This document shows, in pieces, positions 33,432 to 44,900 of a DNA stretch of 64,000 nt. The notes below the pieces were generated by a model that worked only from the letters and a program-made list of their open reading frames with translations, was not told the origin of the DNA and did no database searches. Made by a program: the position numbers and the translations under genes. The DNA comes from Leptodontidium sp. MPI-SDFR-AT-0119 (lineage: Eukaryota; Ascomycota; Leotiomycetes; Helotiales; Leptodontidiaceae). The first letter of the stretch is position 1, and the number at the start of each line of letters is the position of its first letter. The stretch is taken from NCBI GenBank assembly GCA_020726505.1, contig JAHLEZ010000001.1, positions 6,572,001 to 6,636,000 on the forward strand, given 5' to 3'.

Positions 33432-34489
33432 GAGCCCTGGTCGTAATCGAACCCCGAGTTTGTACTAGCGTCTAGGCCGCCTGAAGAGCTCGGACAATTT
33501 TTACAGGTGCGGCAGATGCTCTGCTCGATCAAGGGTTTCTGGAACCAACAAGCAGGCGTGTCTCCTTACCCATTGCCTGATACTAGTCCGCATCGGATAC
33601 TTGTTCGGACTGCTTTTGTGTTCGTCGTCCGTAGATGTCGGAAATCCGAGACGCCATGCTTCTTAAGTCACGCTTTGGATGTTGATTTCCTAACCGAGCC
33701 AGTCGACGAAACACCTGTGAAAGGACCGCCCAATGACACGGTGCTCAAGCGAGCCTCCCGATGTTTCTTTAATATCAACGGTTGATCGACCCTGTCCCTT
33801 GATCTCCTAATTTGCGACCACTTCTTAAATCCAAGGCAAACCACCTTTGTTCGCCTTGTTCTGTACCTAGCAATCCATTGGCCCCTCGTACTTGTCGTCT
33901 TCCTCTATCCACTACCGCAGAAGGACCTTGGACTGATCCGCTATCATGTTTAAGTATTCTCAGGTTAATTTTAGCTGTAGACACCATCGCTATATCGTTC
34001 TAGAGTAGTGCATAGATTATGAGTTCTCCCACAGGCGATGCCCTCTTTACGTTGCAGTCATTAATTCCAGGTACCAATCCAACCTCTAAATTAATTATCA
34101 AAATATTATTACTAATAGTTGATAAAGGCTTGACGAACAATGTGGTCAGTATATGAACAATTCCTAGACATAATATACTAATGACCATTTCTAGGAGATT
34201 ATAAACTATTAATATATCCAAGTTAGGTAGTTCAAATTCAGAAGACGGGGTTTAACGAGTTTCTCATCGTGGTGCCGACCCGCCCACTGATGTATTAAAG
34301 CCTCGCCGTAACTGGGGAAAAGGTATAGAACAAGGCAAACTGCGTACGCCCTCGTCATTCCTCGTTACTCACCACTACTGCACCGGCCAGCCTCCTGTCA
34401 CCGATCACATCGATTCCCTTATCATGCGGGCCTCGATCCGCACTGCAAGCATCTAGACTTGCCTATTTTATCCCTGGTTCACATGCAAG
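33432..34489. other. Intergenic region
   Basis: Short frames at 33507-34003 overlap on both strands without a domain. Near 33418-33455 there is a 10-bp inverted repeat (GGGGTTCGAT ... ATCGAACCCC). AT-rich sequence follows around 34090-34220. No gene is supported. Confidence 0.35.
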
Positions 34490-35179
34490 ATGACTAACAA
34501 CGTCTACACCGCGATCACTTTGGGTGACTCAAATCTAGGCGACACCACGATCACTCATGATTCGACTAGAAGGGCTGCCGGGCTTATACGCGAGAAGCGA
34601 AAACGAATATCTCTAGAGGGGGAAGAGGAGGTTGGAATCCGGAAAAAGCCCAGACAAGAGTCCGACGTTCTGGTCCAACAGATAACGCCCGAAGGACTTG
34701 TTGATATCAACCGTTATGTGATCGGCATAGACTCTGTCGCCTTAACTGTTTCGGACCTTACGCAGGCGCTCAAGATCCAGAAGAACAACCCAGTCCTTGT
34801 CGAGGCTATTCAGCAGCTCGAGAAGACACTGTCCGGATCAAGAGACTCTGTGACCGTGGCTGATTCGGGCCTTACACAAACCCTCAGGATCCTGAAGAAC
34901 TACCAGGTTCTCGTTGAAGCTACTCAGTAGCTCGAGAAGATACTGTCCGGGTCAGGAGATGCTCGTATCCTTGCCTTGAAGATTTTATCCTGTCTGAGCA
35001 GTGAAGAGATGGTGTTGCTCTCTTGTACGTCCACCATTGATAAAGAAGATTTCTCTATTTTATCTGACTGGCAGCGCTCTGGATATTGGTCCGACCAAAA
35101 GGAAGAGGAAGCCTTTTGTCGAAAGTTCGATTATTTCATGTCTGAATCTTGGGATCCGAGAGATATCTTCAATAAATAG
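34490..35179 (+). pseudogene. Unknown protein with an internal duplication, one in-frame TAG
   Basis: The frame runs 146 codons, meets TAG at 34928-34930, and continues in the same frame to 35179 (KILSCLSSEEMVLLSCTST near the restart). Two units of about 35 residues are repeated: LTQALKIQKNNPVLVEAIQQ and LTQTLRILKNYQVLVEATQ. In unit 1 the Gln pair QQ precedes LEKTLSG; in unit 2 the second Gln is the TAG, followed by LEKILSG. The internal comparison therefore shows directly that a CAG became TAG. The N-terminal part has a basic KRKRISLEGE patch. Function unknown. Confidence 0.55.
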
Positions 35180-35446
35180 AACACTGTCTACAAGGTTTGT
35201 CATTGTCAATCCCAAGTTTCGAATAGCCGTATAGAGTTAACGTCGACTGCCTTCAAGTCCTCTCTAAAAGGATCCATATGTGGGGAACCAAGATGTATGT
35301 GAGGGTTTGGGAAGCAGACCGTGATATTGGTGACTGCGACTATTTGACAATCCTTCGGAAAGTCAAACATTAACACAAGCATCGTACATAAAAGAGGAGA
35401 AGATAGCCATCAGGGATAGGTCCGGAAGTGTGGTTCAGTGGGATCT

Positions 35447-35680
35447 TGTAACGACGCAATACCTCTAGCAGTCGAGTATGGGAGCAAGAGTATGGCAAGA
35501 GTAATATTATAGGTCTAGTACGAAGGAAGCAAAGAAGATACAGAATTCAAGGAGGCTGAGGGGGGTCCTCCTTATATGCATGCGAATCGCCCCCGAAACC
35601 CCACCGAAGGTGGTCCTAGTCAAACCTAGCCCAAACCCCTGAGTCTCGTTGGCACCGCAACATGTGAGGCGATCGTCACA
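35447..35680 (+). mobile_element. Solo LTR, family B (TSD GATCT)
   Basis: The 234-bp element begins TGTAACGACGCAA and ends GGCGATCGTCACA, so the termini are inverted (TGTAACG/CGTCACA). It is flanked by a perfect direct repeat, GATCT at 35442-35446 and 35681-35685. No internal retroelement sequence accompanies it. A partial copy in the opposite orientation lies at 47033-47119. Confidence 0.9.
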
Positions 35681-36121
35681 GATCTGGTACGAAACGTACA
35701 GTCGCTAACGAAATCGGCTTCCCCTCAAACTTGCCGTGAAAGTTTTAGCCCTACTCGCTAAACAGGGATACTAATAAGCACCTTACCAGAAGAGACTAAC
35801 CGCTACACAACATTATTAACGAGCGATAAATAGCTTTCATGATACCCCCTTCTTAAACTATAGTACTCTTTACTATATCTGCGCGCTCTCCCGCTATTTT
35901 CCTAGTGTTATTATTAGTATATTTTAGCTCATAGGCCCAGTATAATTACGGCTTTATAGTAAGTTTATTAGAACTAAGTGATAGAAGAGTAAAGTGAAGC
36001 TTCTAGAATATTCTAAACCCAGTGTCTTAGAAATCACCTAACTAGTATATAAAGTTCACCTCCCCCAAGCCCCTCTCTATTAAAGTTATAAAATATATAT
36101 AATATGAAATAATAGATTAGC
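35681..36121. other. AT-rich stretch downstream of the HET-ankyrin gene
   Basis: No open frame. The sequence from about 35830 to 36115 is AT-rich and probably includes the 3' untranslated region of the adjacent minus-strand gene plus decayed repeat DNA. Confidence 0.4.
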
Positions 36122-38503
36122 TTAATTACTATACTTGTGTAATAGCTTGACAATAGCCTCGTGCCCGTTCCCAGCAGCCCACGATAACGGTGTCTGACCA
36201 CGATCATCTTTCGAGTCGACCTCGACCTTACCAGTCTCGAGTAGCAGCTTAACGACAGCCTCGTGGCCGTTCTCAGCAGCCCACGATAACGGTGTCTGAC
36301 TAGATTTATCTTTTAAGTCGACCTCGACCTTGCCAGTCTCAAGTAGCAACTTGACGACAGCCTCGTGCCCGTTCCCAGCAGCCCACGATAACGGTGTCTG
36401 ACCAAATTTATCCTTCGAGTCGACCTCGACCTTGCCAGTCTCGAGCAGCAGCTTAACGACAGCCTCGTGGCCGTTCTCAGCAGTCCACGATAACGGTGTC
36501 TGACTAGATTTATCTTTTAAGTCGACCTCGACCTTACCAGTCTCAAGCAGCAGCTTGACGACAGCCTCGTGCCCGTTCTCAGCAGTCCACGATAGCGGTG
36601 TCCGACTAGATTTATCCTTCGAGTCGACCTCGACCTTGCCAGTCTTAAGCAGCAGCTTGACAATAGCCTCGTGCCCGTTCCTAGTAGCCCATGATAACGG
36701 TGTCCGACCACGATTATCTTTCGAGTCGACCTCGACCTTGCCAGTCTCAAGCAGCAGCTTGACAAGAGCCTCTTGCCCGTTCTCAGCAGCCCACGATAGC
36801 GGTGTCCGATCATATTGATTATCCTTCAAGTCTGGATCAATACTATCTTTTGCAAGTAGTAGATTTACTACATCAATGTACCCGTTCCCTACAGCCCACG
36901 ATAGCGGAGTCAAACCATATTGACTTTTCAACATAGACTGCTCTTTTCCAAACGCTATCTCATAGCCCTTAATTGCTTCTCGAAGCCTCTTTTCTGCCTT
37001 TTCAAACTCTTCCAAATCTCCTAATATTAGGGCAACGTTCCATATGTTAGTCGCTTGGTCGAAAGACATCCAATTCTTTGATTCTTCTCGATCTTGCGAC
37101 TCTTCTAGGGGCTGCTCCCAGTCCCAGACAAGCAGGAAGTCACGCGGAAAGTGTGTTATCGATCTGGAAAGTTCTAGCAGTTTAGGACTTCCGATCTTCT
37201 TTAGAGGAGTAACTGCAATCACAATAATAGCAAAGTGATCCTTGTACAGCCTGATAATCGTAGGCTTTGAAGCTCCTTGTAGAAGGCAAACGATGTCATG
37301 CTCTTGGATAGATTTCGCCGACGCTTGAAGAGTCCATTCTATCTTGTCGCCCAAGCACCAAGCTGCGTGTTTAGATGTGAATGTAATATTCATATTCTGT
37401 TTGTCATCAGTCTTTACCGAGGACACCTGGCCAAGGATGTAACCCTTGCTTTTGATCACCGCCCTCTGGCTATCGTCGTCGGAATCATCGGGAATCTCCA
37501 CGGATACATCTTTACCGAGAACGAAGTTGATAAGTTTCCGAAACAGTTCTTTCCAAGAAACCTCGTAATCAGGTCGTAAACCAACTCCACCGGGATCATC
37601 AGAGCTCATACCAAGTAAAGCATACACTTTATCGCGGACATCGGTAGCTTTACGGGTATGGAACATGTCTATCAGCTCGACTAAACAACGTATGTTTAGG
37701 GAGAACCTCTCTGGCAAATTTGACGTATGTTTGGATCGGAGACCAGCGCGCTCTATTAGGTAGACTACTGAAGGGAGAGTTTGCAAATTCGGAGAAGCTG
37801 TATAAGAGAGGCTTAATGACTTAAGTCCTAAGCAGAACGCGTATCCGTCAATCTGCGTAGACCCACACATCATTACGACATGTCGAGCTGCAGCAACCTC
37901 CTGAAGTACCTAGATTAACTAGATTAGCGTCTTGTGGTAACTATCGTTAAGCGTTTATTTCCTTACCCAAATGCGTTGGAACCATTGCTGTTCAAGTAAT
38001 TTGAGAATTGCTTGCTTGTTCGTTTCTTTCTTCGAGTGCTCCGTAGATTCTTCATCGGCAGCAAGCCGTATATCCTCCAGAGCTCCCTTTATTTCTTCTG
38101 TTTCATCTCCGAGCCAAACAATAACACGATGTGCGTTACTATAGATCTTCGCCATAATCTGAACTTGTTGACCCTGCTCCACTACGTTTCCTTGGTTAAT
38201 GCAAATAGCATCTACCCATATGATTCGTACAAAAGAGTGATCTCGAAGCCGTGATAGCGCAGCGTGCAGGTTTGCCCCGACAGAAAACTCAATTTTGTCT
38301 ACGCAGATAGGCAAAGGGTTGTTTGGTTCGCCCCATACGTAGGATAAAGCCTCGTACAAATGAGTTCCTGGACCTAATTTCTGTAGGGAATAGTTGCGAA
38401 GCTCGCATTGCAAGGGCGCATCCTTGTCTTTATCTGGCAATAGATGAAGCAGGCGAATATTGTCGTCCTCAAGCGGAAGCAAAGAATATTCGTAGGAAGA
38501 CAT
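36122..38503 (-). CDS. HET-domain / ankyrin-repeat NLR-like protein
   Basis: Exons 38503-37967 and 37909-36122, separated by a 57-bp intron, give 774 aa. The HET domain covers about residues 45-200: LYEALSYVWGEPNN, FVRIIWVDAICINQ, AKIYSNAHRVIVWLGDE, then QWFQRIWVLQEVA across the splice. A middle region of about 300 residues has no recognisable NTPase P-loop. Eight 34-residue ankyrin repeats start near residue 505, and most share TPLSWAAENGHEAVVKLLLE, with variation mainly at the two residues before TPLSW, in the AEN/AGN/TRN triplet and at S/L before KDK. Near-identity between units suggests recent unit exchange, as in fungal NLR repeats. HET domains trigger incompatibility cell death in fungi. 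There are no stops or shifts. The neighbouring HET-NACHT-WD40 gene is on the same strand 3.4 kb away. Confidence 0.9.
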
Positions 38504-39920
38504 AGCACAAGATATCGCACACCAAATATTGAAGCCGTTTGCGTTAGTTTGTTCTGATGAATGACTGGCAGAATGTCCTCAAAGGGTGGATTGCAGAGCT
38601 AGGGAACGGTGGGAAGGGAGACGTGAGGAACGTGCAGCGAGGGAAGTAGGAAACCGCGCTGAATTATGTTCGCAGCTTGGAGGGGAGGGGTTCGGTGCTA
38701 CTGTAGAGGCCAGGCCACTGGGATTGCTTCGCTCAGCCCTGGTGGGGCTGACAAGCGGCACCAATATGCTGCCGTGAACAACACTTGTCTCAAGCTGGTT
38801 GGCCTGGCCTGGCCTGGTCCCAGGTGCGCGGAAAATCACGCACCCCTGTCTAGTTAGCGAGGCTGAAGCTTTCAGAATGTGCGTGTGAGTAGGGCTGATA
38901 TCCCATGGACCGCTGAACCCTCAATTTCCTCACTTTTTGTGGGGCAACTGAAGCACCTGTAAGCGGCCCCTACAGCGAAAGTCGAGGCGCTAAATTGGAA
39001 GCCTGTAGAAGCTGGTTTAGTGCACCTCACCCCGAAAAAACCCCTGTAGCACTAATCGCAGCAAAAGACGGCTAGAATCTGCCTCTTTAATTGGTCACAA
39101 TCCCTGTTTCGCCTAAATGCGGTAGTCGCAGCACTCCATGGGATATGACGGCGAAGATTTTGAATGGTTTGAATGAATCTCGAAGCGAATGAATTGAAGG
39201 GCCCACAATTTACTTCATGAATGGCTTTGAAGGCGCGCACGGGCTACTGGAGGTCCGGAAGCTGCGGAGACATACTATTTTTAGTATATTTTTTGGACAC
39301 CTCACTTCGATTCAAGCTATTCATTAACCATTTTGCCGATTCATCCTTCGCTTCATTCGAGGGAAATCCCATGCGGATTCATTCAATTCATAGCAATTTT
39401 TGCCCATTCGACTTCAAATTATTCAAAGATCAGCCCTACGTGTGAGGGCAAACCGATTGTGTTAGTGACTGTAGGTATGAGAGTGACAGTTGATGTGTTG
39501 CAAAGGCAGTAGGAGGTGAATTGGTGTCCACAGGTCAAGCTCACCTGGAGTATAATTAGATTATATAAGTGATGTATGGGGTATCGTTTTAATTGCATTT
39601 GTCTCTTTTACACTTGTTGGCTGGTGGTAAGACTCGACGGTGATATACACGAGGCTTGTATTCTTCCGACGAAGTTGGAGATCTGACTCTGCTGTCTCGC
39701 TGTCTGGGGTCGCCCTATTTTACGGACATGATAACGTCTTAAGACGCTGTCAGGATGGGTGGCACAAAAATCAAGGTTGGTAGAAATACATGGGCTGGCA
39801 TCGAAACCAATTCTTGACCGAGGCGAACAATGAAGCCAAGGTTCGCAGATCGACCAGGTCAGTGGTTTAGGGAAAGCGAGATTTATGAGTTAGTGAGACA
39901 TTGAGGAAGTACCGAGGGCA
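38504..39920. other. Intergenic region between NLR-like gene and repeat R2
   Basis: The first part contains the likely promoter of the HET-ankyrin gene. Frames at 38579-38857 lie on both strands and look spurious. Around 39155-39425 there are several CATTCAATTCAT/TGAATGAATC-like words in both orientations, perhaps a decayed palindromic repeat. No gene is supported. Confidence 0.35.
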
Positions 39921-40430
39921 CTGCTATCACCAAATGTGATCACCTTGCGAACGAGTAGATAGCATATCTCTCTGGATAATTTACGCCCGAAAGTTGTAGA
40001 CTTAGAGTCTGCAGGTTCGATTCTCTATCTTCCCATTCGTTCCACTCTCTACCTCTCGCCAGATCGTGACGTTTCTGTCCGTCCTTGTGTGTGTTCCTGT
40101 ACCTGCAAGTTTTGCGCCGCCGTCTCGAGGAAATGCAGTAAGGAACTCGTGAAGCCAGTTGCTTTTGATATTTGGGGTAGTTATCCTCTCAAAGCTACGC
40201 CCGCTGACGGACGTTGCACAGGTCTGCGAAATGCGTGTCGATATCGCCGCTCATAAGGTAACTTGGTCGACGAGAGTGTTCGGGTTGGTAAGGAGGTAGG
40301 GACGTCAACAACGTTCGCGACGTTGCGTGCCTCTATTGTCAGCATCTGTGTCAGCGTGCTTGAGGTTAGGGTTCTGCAAACAAAGTACATTGAGATCTTA
40401 CTGGGAAGGGCCGTGTGAACAAGGCATTGC
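39921..40430 (+). repeat. Dispersed direct repeat R2, copy 2
   Basis: Second copy of the repeat at 30595-31160, same orientation. The B-box-like GGTTCGATTC is at about 40014. The segments GAACGAG (about 39950) and CATTCGTTC (about 40040) could pair like an acceptor stem around it, but no full tRNA cloverleaf can be drawn. Copies differ mostly by transitions and small indels. Confidence 0.85.
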
Positions 40431-41349
40431 GTTAGATGCTACTACTGACTTGACGTGAGGGCCTTCACTATCAGTAACAATACCAAATCTTTCTCTGATA
40501 TATTGTCTGCTGTAACATTGGTACTGCTGATGTGGTTTGAGAGCGGCGTGACCAATCAGAGGAGCCTGGTAGGAAGGGTAAGATTCTAGGCAGAAGAGCC
40601 GGATACGTATAAAGGGCGGGCGCCGGTCGCAGAGGTGGAGAGGGTTGTTGGAAAAGGATGAAGGAGGAACAGCCAGCGACGGACGACGCGACGTTCTCGA
40701 AAGCGACGCCGGTTACATTCGGGCTTGCCGTCTGGTGGTATGGCTGTTGGTGGGAAGGCTAAGGGTGAACTAGGGGTAAAAAAATAATGTCCAGGTAAGG
40801 AAAATGGATTTTTTAAAAGAATATCTAGTACTATACATGCTAACTCCTCTTTCTCTCTCTTCTTACTTAATCTCCACTTATTCTGTGCTTTCTGGTCCAT
40901 AATTAGCTATATTCTCAAGCACTATGTGGCCTTAATAAAGTCAACCTTTAATCGATGGCGCTGTCCCGTGATTAAAAGCTTTCCTTGTAAAAACACCCTC
41001 TTGTACTCGCTTGACATAAGTGGTATAGATACTATATCAAGGGCTAATTGGGCTAATTTACCCGTAGAATTGACTGCCCGCTGCCTCCTCCAGAAGTCGA
41101 TTAGAGGCTCTTCTAACGAAATCGGCTTTGGGTCGAGCTATACCTTTAGTTAATCTTCTGGCTCGTTATCTTCTAACAAAGTTATATTTGTCTCCTTCTA
41201 GAAATTATTTATAGTACAAGCTCTTGGCCGCTTTCCCCCTGCTTCTCTGGTACCTTCAATGTCGAAATCGAGATATTCGTTCTATAAGAGATCAAGAGTA
41301 TTCTTTCCGCGAGTAAGCCAGGTCCTAGGGTAGTTTCTCTACGTGTTTT
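40431..41349. other. Intergenic region
   Basis: A 104-codon minus-strand frame (40586-40900) has an unremarkable composition and no domain. From about 40800 the sequence turns AT-rich and frames break up. I see no supported gene. Confidence 0.35.
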
Positions 41350-41606
41350 TGTCGGTGCAGTACCGGTTCATGTACCACGCCGCATGTGTGAATATATTCC
41401 AACGCAAGTATGGTGACAGAGTAATAAATGTATGGTTTCAAAATCTGTGTATTTTCTAAGAGAGTGCGAGGAGAGCCAGACTATATACCATGAAACCCCA
41501 CCGAATGTGCTCCGAAACCATTCCGGCTAGACTCTGACCCCTGACTTTGACCCGCACCCCCTTTTCCAGCTCAAAGTATGCTCATGTAGGGACCTGTGGA
41601 CCAACA
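41350..41606 (+). mobile_element. LTR, family A copy 2 (no TSD)
   Basis: This 257-bp segment, TGTCGGTGCAG...GGACCAACA, matches the LTR at 6680-6934 (other orientation) and the partial one at 62575. Flanks are GTTTT and CGTTA, so no target duplication remains. It could derive from recombination between elements or have mutated flanks. Confidence 0.85.
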
Positions 41607-41712
41607 CGTTACGTGGGTATGAGCAAGTTTTCGGACCTGATCATGCTAAGTCCAAGACTTTGCGGGACCACTTATGTGCTTTAGATGCCGACAAACAGAT
41701 CAAGCTCTCCAT

Positions 41713-41834
41713 TGTGACGGTCTGACTTAGAAGAATCAATTGGAGAGCTAGTTGATGGGGGCGGGAGAGCCCCTTTATATGTACAGGTGCCCACAGGTCA
41801 TGTGACGTTGCGCGGATGCGGTGCAGTCGTCACA
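41713..41834 (+). mobile_element. Short solo LTR, family C (122 bp, TSD TCCAT)
   Basis: The element starts TGTGACGGTCTGACTTAG and ends GCAGTCGTCACA (inverted TGTGACG/CGTCACA). A perfect 5-bp duplication TCCAT flanks it at 41708-41712 and 41835-41839. A TATA-like CTTTATATGTACAGG lies at about 41770. It sits about 110 bp upstream of the stop of the minus-strand NLR gene, so it lies in or near that gene's 3' region. Confidence 0.9.
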
Positions 41835-41950
41835 TCCATGGAATACTATACTTTCTAGAAAATGCTAGAAGGCAAGTGGCGATTTTAAAAAGCAGTATAT
41901 AAGTAGATGGTTCCCTAGGGCCCTCTAAGAAGTAAAGTAATTTATTAATT

Positions 41951-44900
41951 CTATACAACAAGCTTTGCTCCTTTTTCAAAGCAAAAGAATGAAATCCTCC
42001 CAAATGAATGCCCTATAACAAGACTTCTATTCCAAGTAACTGAGCAAGTTTCTCGATAATCGGGAGGCAGCCAAAGAATATTTGTATTATCTTCTACTAC
42101 CCAATGATTAGATACTCGTAGGAGTGGCAATAGCTTGCCATCGTGTGAGAAAGGCACGGAATTAAAGAGGTTAGTATGGCCCTCGAGCGTCTGTAGTAAT
42201 ACTCCCGTAGCCGTGTCCCAGAGCCGTACCGTCCGATCGTCAGAGCTAGACACAACTTGCTTGCCGTCGGGTGAGAAGGCCACTAAAGTAACGGAGCTAG
42301 TATGGCCCTCGAGAGTCTGTAGCGGTGCTCCTGTGGCCGTGTCCCAAAGCCGTACTATCTTATCCGACGATCCAGACACAAGCTGCTTACCGTCGGGTGA
42401 GAAGGCCACTGAATTAATAGAGTCAGTATGACCCTCGAGTGTCTGTAGCGGTGCTCCCGTGGCCGTGTCCCAGAGCCGTACTATCCGATCGCGTGATCCA
42501 GACACGAGCTGCTTGCCGTTGGGTGAGAAGGCCACTGAAGTAACGAAGTCAATATGGCCCTCGAGTGTTTGTAGTAGTGCTCCTGTGGCTGTGTCCCAGA
42601 GCCGTACCGTCCGATCGTCAGAGCTAGACACAACTTGCTTGCCGTCGGGTGAGAAGGCCACTGAATTAACAGAGCTAGTATGGCCCTCGAGTGTCTGTAG
42701 CGGTGCTCCTGTGGCCGTGTCCCAGAGCCATATCGTCCGATCGCCTGATCCAGACACAAGCTGCTTACCCTCGCGCGAGAAGGCCACTGAAGTAACGAAG
42801 TCAATATGGCCCTCGAGTGTCTGTAGTAGTACTCCCGTGGCCGCGTCCCAGAGCCGTACCGTCCGATCGTCTGATCCAGACACGAGCTGCTTGCCGTCGG
42901 GTGAGAAGGCCACTGAATTAACGGAGTCAGTATGGCCCTCGAGTATCTGTAGTAATACTCCCGTAGCCGTGTCCCAGAGCCGTACCGTCCGATCGTCAGA
43001 GCTAGACACGACTTGCTTGCCGTCGGGTGAGAAGGCCACTGAATTAACGGATCTAGTATGGCCCTCGAGAGTCTGTAGCGGTGCTCCCGTGGCCGTGTCC
43101 CAAAGCCGTACTATCTTATCCGATGATCCAGACACAAGCTGCTTGTCGTTAGGTAAGAAGGCCACTGAAGTGATAGAGTCAGTATGACCCTCGAGTGTCT
43201 GTAGCGGTGCTCCCGTGGCTGTGTCCCAGAGCCGTATCGTCCGATCCCAAGATCCAGACACGAGCTGCTTGCCGTCGTGTGAGAAGGCCACTGAAGTAAC
43301 AAAGTCATTATGGCCCTCGAGCGTTTGTAGCGCCGCGTTCCAGTGTACTTGTATTTTTGATTTCAATTGAATCCAATCTGGGATACAACCCTTGAACTTC
43401 TTTCGAACAAGGCTATTTTCTGGCGCAAAGACAAGAGCAGAGCAATACAATTGAAGAGGTACCTGTTCGATTACTGAACGGTTATATAAGGCAAATCGCT
43501 TTGCATCATAGATAAATGCATGCAAATTGGGGCTGCCCTTAACCTAAAGACAAGTTAATCAGACTTCTATTAAACAATAGATAGCATACCAAAACATAAT
43601 CCTCTAAGGACAATATTGCTTCAATCCCTTCTGTAGTCTTCCCCATCCACCCAAGGGCCTCAAGCCAGTGCAATAGATGAGCCTGCAGAAACCGGTGAAC
43701 TTCCTCGCCATTATGAACCTGAGAGCCACTCCTTTGTAGATGCTGGATCCAGTAAAGGCATGCATATTGAACTTCTGGCGGGAGACATTTCTCAATCCAA
43801 ATACTCTCAACTTGGCTGGTTTGACTCCCAGGAGCATGTATTTCGCAAATGTCCTTCTTGAGTGTCTGGGACATTAAGCGTATACAGCCAGTAGCTAATA
43901 TCTGGTGTATCTCCTTCTCATCCACCCAGAAATCCCCACATCGATCTTTGTTGAGCAGGAAATCGCGAAATGAAGGGTGATGTAGGCGGAGCGGGTGAGT
44001 CGGGTCTTTTGGAATATCAAGGATCGCATGAAGGTCCTCAAATGTCCGGTTAATATCTTCCCTTGGAAGGTATAATAGCCTGCTCAATGAAGAGGTAGAA
44101 AGAGGCGAGAGTAATACCACTATACTTCCAAGCCTATGCTTCAACATATGGTATACCTCTTCTTTCTCCTCGTCCAAAAATTCCGAGGAGATCGAGTGCT
44201 CAAGGACGGTACGGTAAATCTCGTTGAGGTGTTTCTCTGGGGCGGTAATAGCGCCACTACTGCCCTTAAGAATTGTATCCAGTCTCTTGCGTGCGAATTG
44301 CTTCCCTTCACGGATAAAACGACATGTCGTTGCCGCCCAGATGAAGAGGCCACATGCGTATAAAACTAGGTGTCGCAGAACTACTTCGCCTGGCCAGTCT
44401 GCCCCAAGACTCCACTCATGCCTGATTATCCCTAGATTGTATTCTAGGAATAGAGAAATATCATGGTTAATAATAGTCAACGGTACGTTGTGGAGTACAA
44501 AGTCCTGGTGTTCGGTGTCGGGGATCTGGTAGAAGCCGTGGCGTATCGGGATTTCAGGTCTGCTTGTTAACAAGACTCGAAGTCGGGCAGTTTTTAGTGT
44601 TCGAGCTTCAGCTAAGAGTTGCAAAATCATCCGAATATGCTCATCTTTGTCGCACTCATCCAGGGCATCGATTACTAATACGTAAGAGGACGGAGACGAG
44701 CCGCTGCCAAGTTTTGACAATGGGAAGAGGATAAGCTGGCTCCACTGGTCACGGAAGGACTGGCTTGCAATATCTTTGCGGTTAGAAATAGCATCACAAA
44801 TATAGTGTCGGAGGGAAGGCATGTTGTTTGCGAGCTGTACAGCAATACTTGTAAAGAACTTGCCAGCATGGCTCACATCTCCGCCACCCCTTGAGAAAAA

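Noticed and set aside
33418..33455. tRNA-like or hairpin gene at the GGGGTTCGAT...ATCGAACCCC inverted repeat
   Set aside because: The arms form only a short palindrome with no cloverleaf; one arm overlaps the putative start of the unknown minus-strand ORF.
3578..35179. Alternative genetic code or systematic read-through with TAG/TAA as Gln
   Set aside because: The intact genes (ABC transporter, NLR genes, hydrolase, receptor) use normal stops, and Trp codons are also converted in the damaged elements. RIP-type mutation explains both.
39948..40045. tRNA gene around GGTTCGATTC
   Set aside because: The B-box-like word is present, but T-arm, D-arm and anticodon stems cannot be drawn. It is better treated as part of repeat R2.
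42135..43187. Long plus-strand ORFs (98 and 242 codons) opposite the WD40 repeats
   Set aside because: They are shadows of the near-identical 126-bp WD40 units read antisense; the regular repeated peptide has no domain.
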